Positions 29,715-39,473 of a stretch of DNA of 64,000 nucleotides are shown here, piece by piece. Below the pieces are notes generated by a model, which did no database searches, was not told the DNA's origin, and was given only the letters and a program-made list of their open reading frames with translations. The stretch spans positions 103,827 to 167,826 of the forward strand of contig JAEZRM010000095.1 in assembly GCA_023412805.1 (NCBI GenBank), read 5' to 3'. This stretch comes from Pseudomonadota bacterium. Lineage in GTDB: Bacteria > Pseudomonadota > Alphaproteobacteria > Rhizobiales > Hyphomicrobiaceae. A program made the translations under genes and the position numbers. The stretch's first letter is position 1. Each line of letters starts with the position of its first letter.

Positions 29715-31469
29715 ATGACATACGGACTTGATGCTCACGCGACGTCTCTCGGCAAGTTGCTCGGCACCGCGCACGTGTTCGAAATTCCGGCATTTCAACG
29801 CGCTTATTCCTGGACGACGGACGAAGCAGGTCAGCTCATCGAAGACCTGCTGCTCGCCCTCGGCGATGCAGACGCGCAGCGAACGCCCGGCGGCTATTTT
29901 CTCGGCCCCATTCTTCTGCTCGACGCCGGGCGGCCGGAGACACGCGACATAGGTTCTCGCACGCTGCAGATCATTGACGGCCAGCAGCGCCTCGCGACGC
30001 TGACCGTACTCGCTTCAGTGCTGCGCGATCTCGCGCGCCGCACCGATCGTCGTGCACTTCCCGAACTCGACCGCATGATCGGCGATGGTCGTGGCGTCGG
30101 CGGCTACGCGGGCTTTCGCCTGCGCATGCGCGGCGCCGCGCAGCGAACCATGGCGGCGTACATCCAGTCACCCGGCGCCACGCTCGCAGCGGCTCCAAGC
30201 AAAAATCTGAGCGAGGCCGAGGTGCTGCTGCTCGCCGTGCGCGATCAGTTCGTCGCGGCGCTGTCCGACCGCGAGCCGAGCATGCTCTCGCGCCTCGCCG
30301 CGTTCATCTGTGATACCTGCACCGTCGTCGTGATCACGTCCCGTGACGTCGACCGGGCGCACCACACGTTTGCCACGCTCAACAATCGCGGACGCCCGCT
30401 CGCCCGCTGCGACATCATCCATGCGCAGCTCATGGACGGCGTGAGCGGCAGCGAGCTTGCGCGCCTGCAAGGCGAATGGGAAGCGCTCGGCGAGCGCCTC
30501 GGGCCCAATCTGGATATGCTTTTCAGCTATGTCCGCGCGGCGATCGGCGATGCGCGTGCGCCGGTCATTTCGGAGATCGGCCGGCTTGCGGCCGTCGCAG
30601 GCGGCGGCGCCAGGTTCGTCGACACGGTCCTCATCCCATTTGGTCGCGCACTCGCGGATATTCTCGCCGCCGACCATCGCGGCAGCCCCGAGAGCGACGA
30701 GATCAATCGCCACCTGCGCCACTTTGCTTGGCTGCCGAGCAGCGAATGGATCCCACCGCTGCTGCTGTGGTGGACGCGCCATGGCCATGATGCGCGCGCC
30801 CTCGCGACATTCCTCGCTCAACTCGACAGGCTTGCCTTCGGCGTACGCGTGCTCGGCCTCGGCGCCGACAAGCGGCAGGCGCGGGCGCAGCAGGTTCGGG
30901 CGGCGATCGAGAAAGGCAGCGCCGCGCGCGCGAACGGCGGGCCTCTCGATTTTTCGGCCGAAGAGATGCGCAATGTGCGGCACAATCTCCGTGATCTGCA
31001 CCCGCGCAGCCAGCTCACCTGCAAGCTCGTACTCATGCGCATCGAAAGCGAAATCTCCGGCAACGCCGCGCAACTCGATCCCGAGGTGCTGACCGTCGAG
31101 CACATCCTGCCGCAGAAACCCGCTCGCACGAGCATCTGGCGCAACTGGTTCTCGGATGCCGATGAGCGGCAAGCCTGCACAGGCTCGCTCGGCAATCTCG
31201 TGCTCGTGCCCCGCACGCTCAACGAGAAGGCGCGCAACCAGGACTTCGCGCGCAAGCACGCCATTTTCTTCGCAGCCACTGCACCGCCGCTGCCCCGCCT
31301 GACGGAGGAACTGCGCGGCGTCACGACGTGGGATCCGGCCCGGATCCGTGCCCGGGAGGCACGGATACTGGCAACTCTCGACGCCATGTGGCAACTGAAC
31401 GGGACGTCGAACGATTCGCCGGGCACTGCCTCCACGCGTCGTCGACGGAATGCGGAAGCCGCCGAGTAG
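29715..31469 (+). CDS. DUF262 and DUF1524 protein, GmrSD-like candidate defence nuclease
   Basis: A 584-residue protein that combines both halves of the GmrSD type IV restriction family in one chain. The N-terminal DUF262 (ParB/Srx-like NTPase) shows IPAFQRAYSW (residues 24-33) and the key IIDGQQRLATL with DGQQR at 88-92. A middle FATLNNRGRPL segment is also typical. The C-terminal DUF1524 carries the HNH-like EHILPQKP, then GSLGNLVLVPRTLNEKARN with the expected Asn residues and a following Lys. Family members cleave modified, for example glucosylated, phage DNA; others are uncharacterised. It is a lone gene in front of the murU-addB-addA-trxA operon. Defence is an inference from domains. Confidence 0.85.
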   Translation: MTYGLDAHATSLGKLLGTAHVFEIPAFQRAYSWTTDEAGQLIEDLLLALGDADAQRTPGGYFLGPILLLDAGRPETRDIGSRTLQIIDGQQRLATLTVLASVLRDLARRTDRRALPELDRMIGDGRGVGGYAGFRLRMRGAAQRTMAAYIQSPGATLAAAPSKNLSEAEVLLLAVRDQFVAALSDREPSMLSRLAAFICDTCTVVVITSRDVDRAHHTFATLNNRGRPLARCDIIHAQLMDGVSGSELARLQGEWEALGERLGPNLDMLFSYVRAAIGDARAPVISEIGRLAAVAGGGARFVDTVLIPFGRALADILAADHRGSPESDEINRHLRHFAWLPSSEWIPPLLLWWTRHGHDARALATFLAQLDRLAFGVRVLGLGADKRQARAQQVRAAIEKGSAARANGGPLDFSAEEMRNVRHNLRDLHPRSQLTCKLVLMRIESEISGNAAQLDPEVLTVEHILPQKPARTSIWRNWFSDADERQACTGSLGNLVLVPRTLNEKARNQDFARKHAIFFAATAPPLPRLTEELRGVTTWDPARIRAREARILATLDAMWQLNGTSNDSPGTASTRRRRNAEAAE

Positions 31470-31525
31470 CCTTGGCCAGAGCACGAATTCGCGTCGCACG
31501 TTCGAACGGGAGTGCAGTTGCCACA

Positions 31526-32251
31526 ATGAGTGCGACGCTCGAAACGGCCATGGTCCTCGCCGCCGGGCTCGGCACGCGCCTGCGGCCACTCACCGACACG
31601 CTGCCGAAGCCCCTCGTGCCGGTGGCGGGCAAAGCCCTGATCGACCACATTCTCGACCGACTTGCTGCAGCCGGCGTGAAGCAAGCCGTTCTGAACGTGC
31701 ATCATCTGGCTGATCTGCTCGAGGCGCACGTGGCGGCCCGCACCGCGCCGCGCATCGCCATTTCGGATGAACGCGCGCATCTCCTCGATTCGGGCGGCGG
31801 TGTGCTCAAAGCCCTGCCACTCCTCGGCAGCAAATCCTTCCTGATCCACAACTGCGATTCGATCTGGACGGAGGGCGCGGTCTCGAATCTCGCTAGACTG
31901 GCCGCATGCTGGGACGAGACCACCATGGACTGCCTGCTGCTGCTCGCGCCCGCGGCGTCGAGCCTCGGCTATCATGGGCGCGGAGACTTCGCCTTGGAGA
32001 CCTCGGGCCGGCTGCGCCGCCGCGCGGGCGCGGAAAGCGTGCCCTTTGCCTTTGCAGGCGTATCGATTGCGCACCCGCGCCTCTTCGAGGGCGCGCCCCA
32101 GGGCCCCTTCTCGCTCAATCGGCCATGGGATGCGGCGATCGCGCGCGGACGTGCCTTCGGCATCGTGCTCGATGGGCATTGGATGCATGTCGGCGATCCG
32201 GCGGCCGTCACCGCGGCCGAAGGCTGGATCAACAGTCGGCATGAGCACTGA
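31526..32251 (+). CDS. murU: Nucleotidyltransferase, MurNAc-1-P uridylyltransferase (MurU)-like
   Basis: A 241-residue sugar-phosphate nucleotidyltransferase. The pyrophosphorylase signature VLAAGLGTRLRPLTDTLPKP starts near residue 10, with the catalytic Arg and Lys present; a metal-binding Asp is in LIHNCDS. The length and its place before addB match alphaproteobacterial MurU of the cell-wall recycling route, where AmgK makes the sugar phosphate. The partner kinase gene amgK is not immediately upstream; the DUF262 gene is there instead. Mannose-1-phosphate guanylyltransferase is an alternative. Its last 11 bases overlap the addB start. Confidence 0.75.
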   Translation: MSATLETAMVLAAGLGTRLRPLTDTLPKPLVPVAGKALIDHILDRLAAAGVKQAVLNVHHLADLLEAHVAARTAPRIAISDERAHLLDSGGGVLKALPLLGSKSFLIHNCDSIWTEGAVSNLARLAACWDETTMDCLLLLAPAASSLGYHGRGDFALETSGRLRRRAGAESVPFAFAGVSIAHPRLFEGAPQGPFSLNRPWDAAIARGRAFGIVLDGHWMHVGDPAAVTAAEGWINSRHEH

Positions 32252-35200
32252 GCGTAAAGAGGCGGGCCTCGACACGGCATCACGCGTGTGGAGCATCACC
32301 GCGGGCCGACCGTTCCTCGATACGCTGGCGCGCGCGATCCTGGCGGGTGACCTTCCCAGGCCCGGTGGCGCGCGTCCCGACCAGCTCTCGCTCGCCGGCA
32401 TGACTATTCTATTGCCGACGCACCGCGCCGTGCGCGCGCTGCAGGAAGCCTTTCTGCGCGCCGCGGAAGGTCGCGCGCTTCTGCTGCCGCGCCTCGTACC
32501 AATCTCCGACACGGACGAGGATCAGGGGCTCATCACGAGCCTCGCGGGCGCGGGGACATCGCTCGCTGCCGAGTTCATGCTCGGGCCTGCCGTGTCGCCG
32601 CTCGAACGCCAGCTTACGCTGACGCGCCTCGTGCTCGCCTGGTCCGAGGGACTGCGTGGCGCCGAAGATGGACTGGACGCCGTCGCTGCAGCCGGTGCCA
32701 CGACGCCCGCTCAGGCCGCGCACCTCGCTGCCGATCTCGCACGCCTCATGGATATGGTCGAGACCGAAGGCCGTTCGCTCGATGGCATCGCCGATCTCGT
32801 GCCGGACGAGTATTCGACGCACTGGCAGCAGACCATCGAGTTCCTCCAGATCGTCACGCGATTCTGGCCTTTGCATCTCACCGAGCGCGGCCTGCTGTCA
32901 GCCGCGGACCGGCGCAACCGCCTCATTCGCGCCGAAGCCGAGCGCCTGAAGCGGCACCCGCCGAAAGAACCGGTGATCGTTGCGGGCGTGACCGGCTCGG
33001 TGCCGGCAACCGTCGATCTCATGCGCGCCGTGGCGCGGCTGCCGGCCGGCGCCATCGTCATTCCCGGCTTCGACCGCGCCATCGACGAAGCGAGTTGGCA
33101 GCAGCTCGGCCAGCATCCCGAGCATCCGCAGTACGATCTGCATGCCCTCCTCAGTGCGCTCGATGTCTCGCGCGCAGACGTTCGCGAGGTGCCGGGCATC
33201 GCACCGCCCCCACACGCGACCACGCGCGCTGAATTTCTGAGCGAGGTCATGCGGCCGGCAGGCGCAACCGGCCTTTGGAAGGACTACATCGCCAGCACCG
33301 ACCGCGACGCGCTCGCGGCCGCGCTCGCCGGTATCTGCCGCATTGATGCGCCGAACTCCGCCGACGAGGCTGAAGTCATCGCGCTCATGATGCGCGAGGC
33401 CTTGGAAACGCCCGGCCGCACGGCCGCACTCGTCTCTCCCGATCGCCTACTTGCACGACGCGTCGCCATCCGCCTGCAGAGCTGGGGCATCACGGTGGAC
33501 GACTCCGCCGGCCGCCCGCTCGCGAAAACACCGCACGGCGCCTTCCTCGATCTCATCGCCCAGAGCATCGCCACGCGATTTGCACCGGCGACCGTCATGG
33601 CTCTGCTGAAACATCCATTGACGCGCTTGGGGCTGCCCGTGCGTGACGTGCGCCGCGCGGCGCGTTTTCTGGAACTCGCCGCATTGCGCACGATCTACTT
33701 CGGCGAAGGGCTCGACGGCATCGAGGCGAGTCTCGCACGTGCCGAGCGCGACACACTCGATGGCGCAAGGCGCGACCGGGCCGTGCGCCGATTGTGGGAT
33801 GCAGATTGGCTTGCCGCGCGCGATCTGATCATGCGTTTGCGCGAAGCCATGGCACCGCTCACGGCACTCACAGGCAATACACCGCAAGCACTTCACACAC
33901 TCGCCAGCGCGCATCGCGCCGTTGCCGATGCGCTCGCGGCATCGGGTGACGAGGCCGCGCCCTCACGCCTCTGGCAGGACGAGGATGGCGAGGAAGCAGA
34001 CCGCCTGCTCGCGGCACTCGACGATGAAAGCCTTGCAGCACCGAACATTCCGCCTGCCGACTACGGCGAGTTCTATCGCGCGATCGCGACCAACGTGACC
34101 GTGCGCCCGCACGTCGCCGTGCATCCGCGCCTTTCGATCTGGGGGCCTTACGAAGCGCGTCTTCAGCAACCCGATCTCGTAATCCTCGGCGCGCTCAATG
34201 AAGGCACGTGGCCGAAAGCGGCCGATCCCGGCGCGTGGCTCAATCGGCCCATGCGCGCGAAGCTCGGCCTGCCCTCGCCGGAAGTGGCGATCGGGCGCGC
34301 CGCGCTCGACGTTACGGGGCTGCTCGGTGCGGGCGAGGTCGTACTGACGCGCGCGAGCCGCGTCGATGGCGCGCCGACAGTGCCCTCGCGGTGGCTCATG
34401 CGCCTCGATGCGCTGCTCGGCGGCATGGATCTCGTCCGCATCCTGCGGCCTGCAAAACCATGGCTCGGCTGGGCGCGCGCACGCGATGCGCGCGTCGGCA
34501 CGGTCGAGCGCATGAGTGCACCGGAGCCGCGACCTGCGCTCGCGCTTCGACCACGCAAGCTCAGCGCGTCGGATGTCGAACTCTGGATCCGCAATCCTTA
34601 TGCGCTCTACGCGCGCCGCATTCTCGCGCTCGAACCTTTGAACCCGCTCGGCGCCATTCCAGGACATCGCGAGAAGGGCATCATCATTCATGAGGCGCTA
34701 TCGCAGTTCACGCGGCGCTTTCCGCACGCGCTGCCTGACAACATTGCCGGCGCGTTGTTGCGTGATGCCGAGGCGGTGCTCGAAGATTACGCGGCGCACC
34801 CGCGCGTTGCGGCTTTCTGGCTGCCACGCATTGCGCGCTTCGCCGAATGGTTCGCCGCGACCGAGCCAGATCGCCGCCGCGACGTCACGAGCATCGCGAC
34901 CGAGGTGGGTGGCGCGCGCGTTCTCGAAGCTCCTGGCGGTGCATTCACGCTGACGGCACGCGCGGATCGCATCGATTTATCGCCATCTGGTCTCGTTATC
35001 ACGGACTACAAGACGGGAACACCGCCGCCGAACGGTGATGTCACGAGCGGCACGGCCCCGCAGCTTCCGCTCGAAGCGGCCATTGCACGCGGCAAGGGTT
35101 TCGCGGGCATATCCGCGGAAACGATCGGCGCATTGCGATACATCCGCGCGACGGGCGGCACGCCCGCAGGCGAGGAACGCGTGATCAAGGCCGCAGATCT

Positions 35201-35390
35201 TCACGCGCTCGCAGACGACTGCATCGCGCGTCTCGGCAAGCTCGTCGCCGCCTTCGACAACGAAGCGCATCCGTACCGCGCTGTTCGCCGCTCGCGCTTC
35301 GACTATCGCTATGACGGCTTCACGCATCTCGCGCGCGTCGCAGAATGGAGCGGCGGCAACGCGAGCGAGGACGAGGAGGCCAGCGAATGA
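32241..35390 (+). CDS. addB: Double-strand break repair protein AddB
   Basis: This 1049-residue protein is the second subunit of the AddAB helicase-nuclease that processes DNA ends for RecA. The N-terminus has the degenerate helicase fold with LLPTHRAVRALQE. The C-terminal RecB-type nuclease domain has the metal-binding ELW-type helix near PRKLSASDVELW, His in IIIHEALSQF, and the catalytic ITDYKTGTPP. Only two cysteines occur in the whole chain, so the four-Cys Fe-S staple of Bacillus AddB is absent, as generally in alphaproteobacteria. The start at 32241 overlaps murU; the stop overlaps the addA start (ATGA). Confidence 0.93.
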   Translation: MSTERKEAGLDTASRVWSITAGRPFLDTLARAILAGDLPRPGGARPDQLSLAGMTILLPTHRAVRALQEAFLRAAEGRALLLPRLVPISDTDEDQGLITSLAGAGTSLAAEFMLGPAVSPLERQLTLTRLVLAWSEGLRGAEDGLDAVAAAGATTPAQAAHLAADLARLMDMVETEGRSLDGIADLVPDEYSTHWQQTIEFLQIVTRFWPLHLTERGLLSAADRRNRLIRAEAERLKRHPPKEPVIVAGVTGSVPATVDLMRAVARLPAGAIVIPGFDRAIDEASWQQLGQHPEHPQYDLHALLSALDVSRADVREVPGIAPPPHATTRAEFLSEVMRPAGATGLWKDYIASTDRDALAAALAGICRIDAPNSADEAEVIALMMREALETPGRTAALVSPDRLLARRVAIRLQSWGITVDDSAGRPLAKTPHGAFLDLIAQSIATRFAPATVMALLKHPLTRLGLPVRDVRRAARFLELAALRTIYFGEGLDGIEASLARAERDTLDGARRDRAVRRLWDADWLAARDLIMRLREAMAPLTALTGNTPQALHTLASAHRAVADALAASGDEAAPSRLWQDEDGEEADRLLAALDDESLAAPNIPPADYGEFYRAIATNVTVRPHVAVHPRLSIWGPYEARLQQPDLVILGALNEGTWPKAADPGAWLNRPMRAKLGLPSPEVAIGRAALDVTGLLGAGEVVLTRASRVDGAPTVPSRWLMRLDALLGGMDLVRILRPAKPWLGWARARDARVGTVERMSAPEPRPALALRPRKLSASDVELWIRNPYALYARRILALEPLNPLGAIPGHREKGIIIHEALSQFTRRFPHALPDNIAGALLRDAEAVLEDYAAHPRVAAFWLPRIARFAEWFAATEPDRRRDVTSIATEVGGARVLEAPGGAFTLTARADRIDLSPSGLVITDYKTGTPPPNGDVTSGTAPQLPLEAAIARGKGFAGISAETIGALRYIRATGGTPAGEERVIKAADLHALADDCIARLGKLVAAFDNEAHPYRAVRRSRFDYRYDGFTHLARVAEWSGGNASEDEEASE

Positions 35391-38300
35391 GCATCGCAAA
35401 CCTCGAACGTCTTCTCCACGAAACAACCGCCGCGCAGAACAGTGCCGCGGATCCGCATGCTTCCGCCTGGGTCAGCGCCAATGCCGGCACGGGCAAAACG
35501 CATGTGCTGACCTCGCGCGTCCTGCGCCTCCTGCTCGCCGGCACCAAGCCCGAACGCATTCTCTGCCTCACATTCACCAAGGCCGCAGCGACGGAGATGT
35601 CGACGCGCGTTTTCAAGCGCCTTGCCGAATGGGCGAGTGCGCCGGAACCTGACCTCGCCGCAAAGCTCGGCGAGCTGCTCGGCCGCGCGCCGAACGATGA
35701 TGAACGCGCACGCGCGCGGCAGCTCTTCGCGCTCGCCATCGAGACGCCCGGCGGGCTCAAGGTGCAAACCATTCACGCATTCTGCGAGCGGCTGCTGCAG
35801 CGCTTTCCGCTCGAAGCCGGTGTGCCGCCGGGCTTCACCGTGCTCGACGACGCGCACACACGCAGCCTCATGCGCGAGGCGACGGATGCAACGCTCGGCG
35901 CGGCCGCCGAGAAACGTGGCTCGCCGTTGCACAGTGCTCTGCGCGCGGTTGTCGCCTATGCGGCCGACGAACGTTTCGATCAGCTTCTCGGCGCCATGAT
36001 CGCGAAGCGCGACTGGCTCGATGCAGCGCGTCCCGAGGTGGTGAAGGGCGTCGCTTCGTTCATTGAGGTCGAGACGCGTTATCGTGCGGCACTCGGCATC
36101 CGCAGGGGCGTCACGCTCGCTGATGTGCTTGCTGCGATCGGAGCTGTGCTACCGCTGGATATGCGCGAGTGCGCGATCACGGCACTGAGCGGCGGCTCTG
36201 CCAATGACACGAAAGCAGCCGAGCGACTTCGCCTCGTGGCTGGTGCAAGCGATCCGACGGCCGTGGCGGCAGCGCTGGCCGACTTCTTTCTCAATGGTGA
36301 TGGCGAGGCGCGCAAGAACCTCGTTACGAAGGCCACGGCAACGGCACATCCAGGTCTCAAGGAGCAGCTCGACGCGGCACAGAGCCGCTTCATGGCGCTC
36401 GATGACGAGCGCCGCGCGCTGGAAACGCTCGATGCCTCGCTCGCGCTGCTCCAACTCGCGCATGAGGTGCGCAACGCGTTCGCAGCATTGAAGGCGCGCC
36501 GCGCCGCGCTCGACTACGACGATCTCATCATGAAGGCGGCCGTACTTCTGGCGGGCGATATCGGTGGCGTGCCGCAATGGGTGCACTACAAGCTCGATGG
36601 CGGTCTCAGTCATATTCTCGTCGACGAGGCGCAGGACACGAGCCCCATGCAATGGCGCGTCGTCGCGGGCCTCGCGGGCGAGTTCTTCAGCGACAGCGCC
36701 GGTCATGGCGATGGACCGCGAACGATCTTCGCTGTCGGCGACGAGAAGCAGTCGATTTACGGCTTTCAGGGCGCAGCACCGCACAAGCTCGCCGAAGTCG
36801 GCAAGCACTTTGCCGCGCACGCTCGCGAAGTCGATCATCGCTGGCACGCGGTGCCGCTCACGCTCTCGTTCCGCTCGGCACCACCCGTGCTGGCGGCCGT
36901 CGACGCCGTTTTCGCCGATGCCCAGCGCACGCCGGGCGTGACATTCACGGGAGGGCCGATCCGCCATGAGCCGCATCGGCAGGGTCATGCGGGCCTCGTC
37001 GAGATCTGGGAGCCGGAAGCGCCAGCCGAGGCGGAAGCGACCGATGCCTTCACGCCGCTCGACGAGCGAACGACGCCATCGGCCGCCTCGCGCCTCGCCG
37101 CGCGCATTGCCATGCAGATCCGCCATTGGCTCGACACGGGCGAACGGCTCGAAAGCGAAGACAGACCAATCGAAGCAGGTGACATCCTCATTCTCGTGCG
37201 CCGCCGCGCTGCGCTCGCGCCCGCCCTCATCGCAGCATTGAAGCAGCAGGGCATCGCGGTTTCCGGCGCCGATCGCATGGCGCTCGAACAGCAGATCGCC
37301 ATTCAGGATCTCATGGCCGTCGGCGAGGTCGTTCTGCTGCCCGAGGATGATCTGGCGTTGGCGTCCGTGCTGAAGAGCCCGCTCGTGGGTCTCGACGATG
37401 ACGATCTGCTGCGCTTCGCACCGAGCCGCAAAGGATCGCTCTGGAGTGCACTTCTCGCAGCCGCGGATGCGGGCGACACACGCCTCGCCGCCGCGGCGGG
37501 CATCGTCAAGCAATGGCGGCGCAGCGCCGATTTCCGCCCGCCCTTCGAGTTCTACGCCGAGTTGCTCGACGGACCGGCCGGCGGCCGCGCAAAACTCATC
37601 GCGCGGCTCGGCCCTGAAGCGGCGGATGCGATCGACGAGTTCATGAACCTCGCACTTCGCTATGACGAAGCCGAGCCGCCCTCGCTGCAGGGCTTTCTCG
37701 ATGTGCTTCGCCAGAGCCAACGTGAGATCAAGCGCGACCTCGAGCATGGCGGCAATCTCGTGCGCGTCATGACCGTGCACGGCGCCAAGGGCCTGGAGGC
37801 GCCGATCGTGTTCCTCCCCGACACGTGCAGCACGCAAGGGGGCGGCATGCGCGGTGGTCTTGTCGAGATCGCCGACGCGATCGGCCACGCAAGCGGGGTG
37901 CAGCCCGTTGTCTGGCCGCCTTCGAAAGGCGCCGGGCGGGTCGCGGCCATCGCAGACGCACGTCGCGAAGCGACGGCGGCCGAAACGGAAGAACGCAATC
38001 GCCTGCTCTACGTGGCCCTGACGCGCGCGCGCGACCGCCTCTATGTGTGTGGTTACGACGGCAAGAAGACCCGGCCGGCCGACTGCTGGTACGAGCTGAT
38101 CTCCACCGGCCTTAAAGATCGCCTCGTCGCACATAAAGATTCTGAGGGTCGCTCGCTCCATCGCCTTGCCGAGCCTCAGCGCGTCCCGCCCAAAGTGCGT
38201 AAAGGCGAGGCAGGCCACGATGCAGCACCCGAAACGCCGCCCGAGTGGTCTCAGCGACGGGCGCCTCGCGAGCCGGCGCTGGCAGTGCCCATCGCGCCCT

Positions 38301-38947
38301 CGCGCCTCGCTCCGCTCGATATCGATGCCGAGGGCGAACCGACCGAGCCGGCCGTAGCGCCAGCGGATAGACCGGCGCGTGCTGCAGCACGGGGCCTGAG
38401 CATTGGCGGCGAGAACCGCTTCCTGCGCGGCACGCTCACACATACGCTGCTCCAGTACCTCCCGACCTGCCCACAGGCCGACTGGAAGCGCGCGGCCACG
38501 GCATTCCTGGACACGCGTGGCAGTGCCCTCCCCGCGCGCGTTCGCGCGAGCATCATCCGCGAGACGATCGCTGTGCTGACGGATCCCGGATTTGCTGCGG
38601 TCTTCGGGCCGCGCTCACGCGCGGAGGTAGCGATCGTCGCGGAAATCCCGTCGCCCAGCGGCTCAGGCCCTCCTCTGCGCATCGCCGGCCAGATCGACAG
38701 GCTGGTGGAACTCGATGGCGAGATCCTCATCGTGGACTACAAGACGAATCGTCCGCCCCCACTCGACCTCGCCGATGTCCCTCCCGCCTACGTTCATCAG
38801 CTTGCGGCCTACCGTCTGGCCGTACAGCGCGTGTTTGGCACGCCGAATGTTCGGGCAGCACTCCTGTGGACAGAGGGACCGAGGCTGATGGAGTTTCCCA
38901 CAGCCTCACTCGAGCGGGCAAAAGCGGCGCTGTTCACGCCGAATTGA
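35387..38947 (+). CDS. addA: Double-strand break repair helicase AddA
   Basis: An UvrD/Rep-type superfamily 1 helicase with a nuclease domain, 1186 residues. Motifs in order: Walker A NAGTGKTHVLTSR (about residue 32), QTIHAFCERLL (Ib), Walker B VDEAQDTSPMQW, VGDEKQSIYGFQGA (III), LTLSFRS (IV), VMTVHGAKGLEAPIVF (V) and RLLYVALTRARDRLYVCG (VI). The C-terminal nuclease has GQIDRLVELDGEILIVDYKTNRP. It works with AddB in recombination and repair, so the operon links wall recycling, repair and thioredoxin genes by position only. It overlaps addB by four bases. Confidence 0.96.
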   Translation: MSIANLERLLHETTAAQNSAADPHASAWVSANAGTGKTHVLTSRVLRLLLAGTKPERILCLTFTKAAATEMSTRVFKRLAEWASAPEPDLAAKLGELLGRAPNDDERARARQLFALAIETPGGLKVQTIHAFCERLLQRFPLEAGVPPGFTVLDDAHTRSLMREATDATLGAAAEKRGSPLHSALRAVVAYAADERFDQLLGAMIAKRDWLDAARPEVVKGVASFIEVETRYRAALGIRRGVTLADVLAAIGAVLPLDMRECAITALSGGSANDTKAAERLRLVAGASDPTAVAAALADFFLNGDGEARKNLVTKATATAHPGLKEQLDAAQSRFMALDDERRALETLDASLALLQLAHEVRNAFAALKARRAALDYDDLIMKAAVLLAGDIGGVPQWVHYKLDGGLSHILVDEAQDTSPMQWRVVAGLAGEFFSDSAGHGDGPRTIFAVGDEKQSIYGFQGAAPHKLAEVGKHFAAHAREVDHRWHAVPLTLSFRSAPPVLAAVDAVFADAQRTPGVTFTGGPIRHEPHRQGHAGLVEIWEPEAPAEAEATDAFTPLDERTTPSAASRLAARIAMQIRHWLDTGERLESEDRPIEAGDILILVRRRAALAPALIAALKQQGIAVSGADRMALEQQIAIQDLMAVGEVVLLPEDDLALASVLKSPLVGLDDDDLLRFAPSRKGSLWSALLAAADAGDTRLAAAAGIVKQWRRSADFRPPFEFYAELLDGPAGGRAKLIARLGPEAADAIDEFMNLALRYDEAEPPSLQGFLDVLRQSQREIKRDLEHGGNLVRVMTVHGAKGLEAPIVFLPDTCSTQGGGMRGGLVEIADAIGHASGVQPVVWPPSKGAGRVAAIADARREATAAETEERNRLLYVALTRARDRLYVCGYDGKKTRPADCWYELISTGLKDRLVAHKDSEGRSLHRLAEPQRVPPKVRKGEAGHDAAPETPPEWSQRRAPREPALAVPIAPSRLAPLDIDAEGEPTEPAVAPADRPARAAARGLSIGGENRFLRGTLTHTLLQYLPTCPQADWKRAATAFLDTRGSALPARVRASIIRETIAVLTDPGFAAVFGPRSRAEVAIVAEIPSPSGSGPPLRIAGQIDRLVELDGEILIVDYKTNRPPPLDLADVPPAYVHQLAAYRLAVQRVFGTPNVRAALLWTEGPRLMEFPTASLERAKAALFTPN

Positions 38948-39059
38948 GGTCAACTTGACGCATGAGGATGCAATGCCTACCTAACTGCCAACGCGGCGCT
39001 TCAGCCGCATCCCCTCCCGTGCAGGCCTGCACGCAGCTCACCATCGAGGAGACACCTAA

Positions 39060-39380
39060 ATGACTGCGTTCGTTACCGACGCAAACTTCGAAGACGAGGT
39101 CATCAAATCGTCCGAACCGGTCGTGGTCGACTTCTTCGCCGAATGGTGCGGCCCCTGCAAAGCGATGGCGCCCGCGCTCGATCAGGTCGCGCAGGAAATG
39201 GCCGGCAAGGTCAAGGTTGTAAAGATCGACGTGGATCAGAACCCGGCGATCACGCAGCGCTTTCGTATTCAGGCCATGCCGACGCTGCTCGTCTTCAAGG
39301 ATGGCAAGGTTGCAGCCCAGCAGGTCGGCGCGCTCGTGCAGAAGCGCAAGCTCGAAGACTGGATCAACGCCTCGATCTGA
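39060..39380 (+). CDS. trxA: Thioredoxin TrxA
   Basis: A cytosolic dithiol-disulfide reductant of 106 residues. The active site WCGPC has Cys30 and Cys33; the buried Asp in VVVDFFAEW and the cis-Pro in AMPTLLVFKDG are present. It is typical to find trxA behind addA in Rhizobiales. GAGGAGACACCTAA precedes the ATG. A terminator follows. Confidence 0.97.
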   Translation: MTAFVTDANFEDEVIKSSEPVVVDFFAEWCGPCKAMAPALDQVAQEMAGKVKVVKIDVDQNPAITQRFRIQAMPTLLVFKDGKVAAQQVGALVQKRKLEDWINASI

Positions 39381-39408
39381 TTGGCGTCCTAACCTCTCCC
39401 GGAATGAC

Positions 39409-39448
39409 AAGAGCCCTGCGCATGTCGTGCGCGGGGCTCTTTCGTTTT
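39409..39448 (+). terminator. Intrinsic terminator after trxA
   Basis: AAGAGCCC (39409-39416) pairs with GGGCTCTT (39434-39441), with an inner TGCGC/GCGCG arm, followed by TTCGTTTT. It ends the murU-addB-addA-trxA unit just before the convergent DUF1194 gene. Confidence 0.8.
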
Positions 39449-39473
39449 CGAGCACTGCTCGGCCAGAGAGCGC

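Noticed and set aside
36149..38443. 764-codon minus-strand open frame opposite addA
   Set aside because: Shadow of addA; all AddA motifs are on the plus strand.
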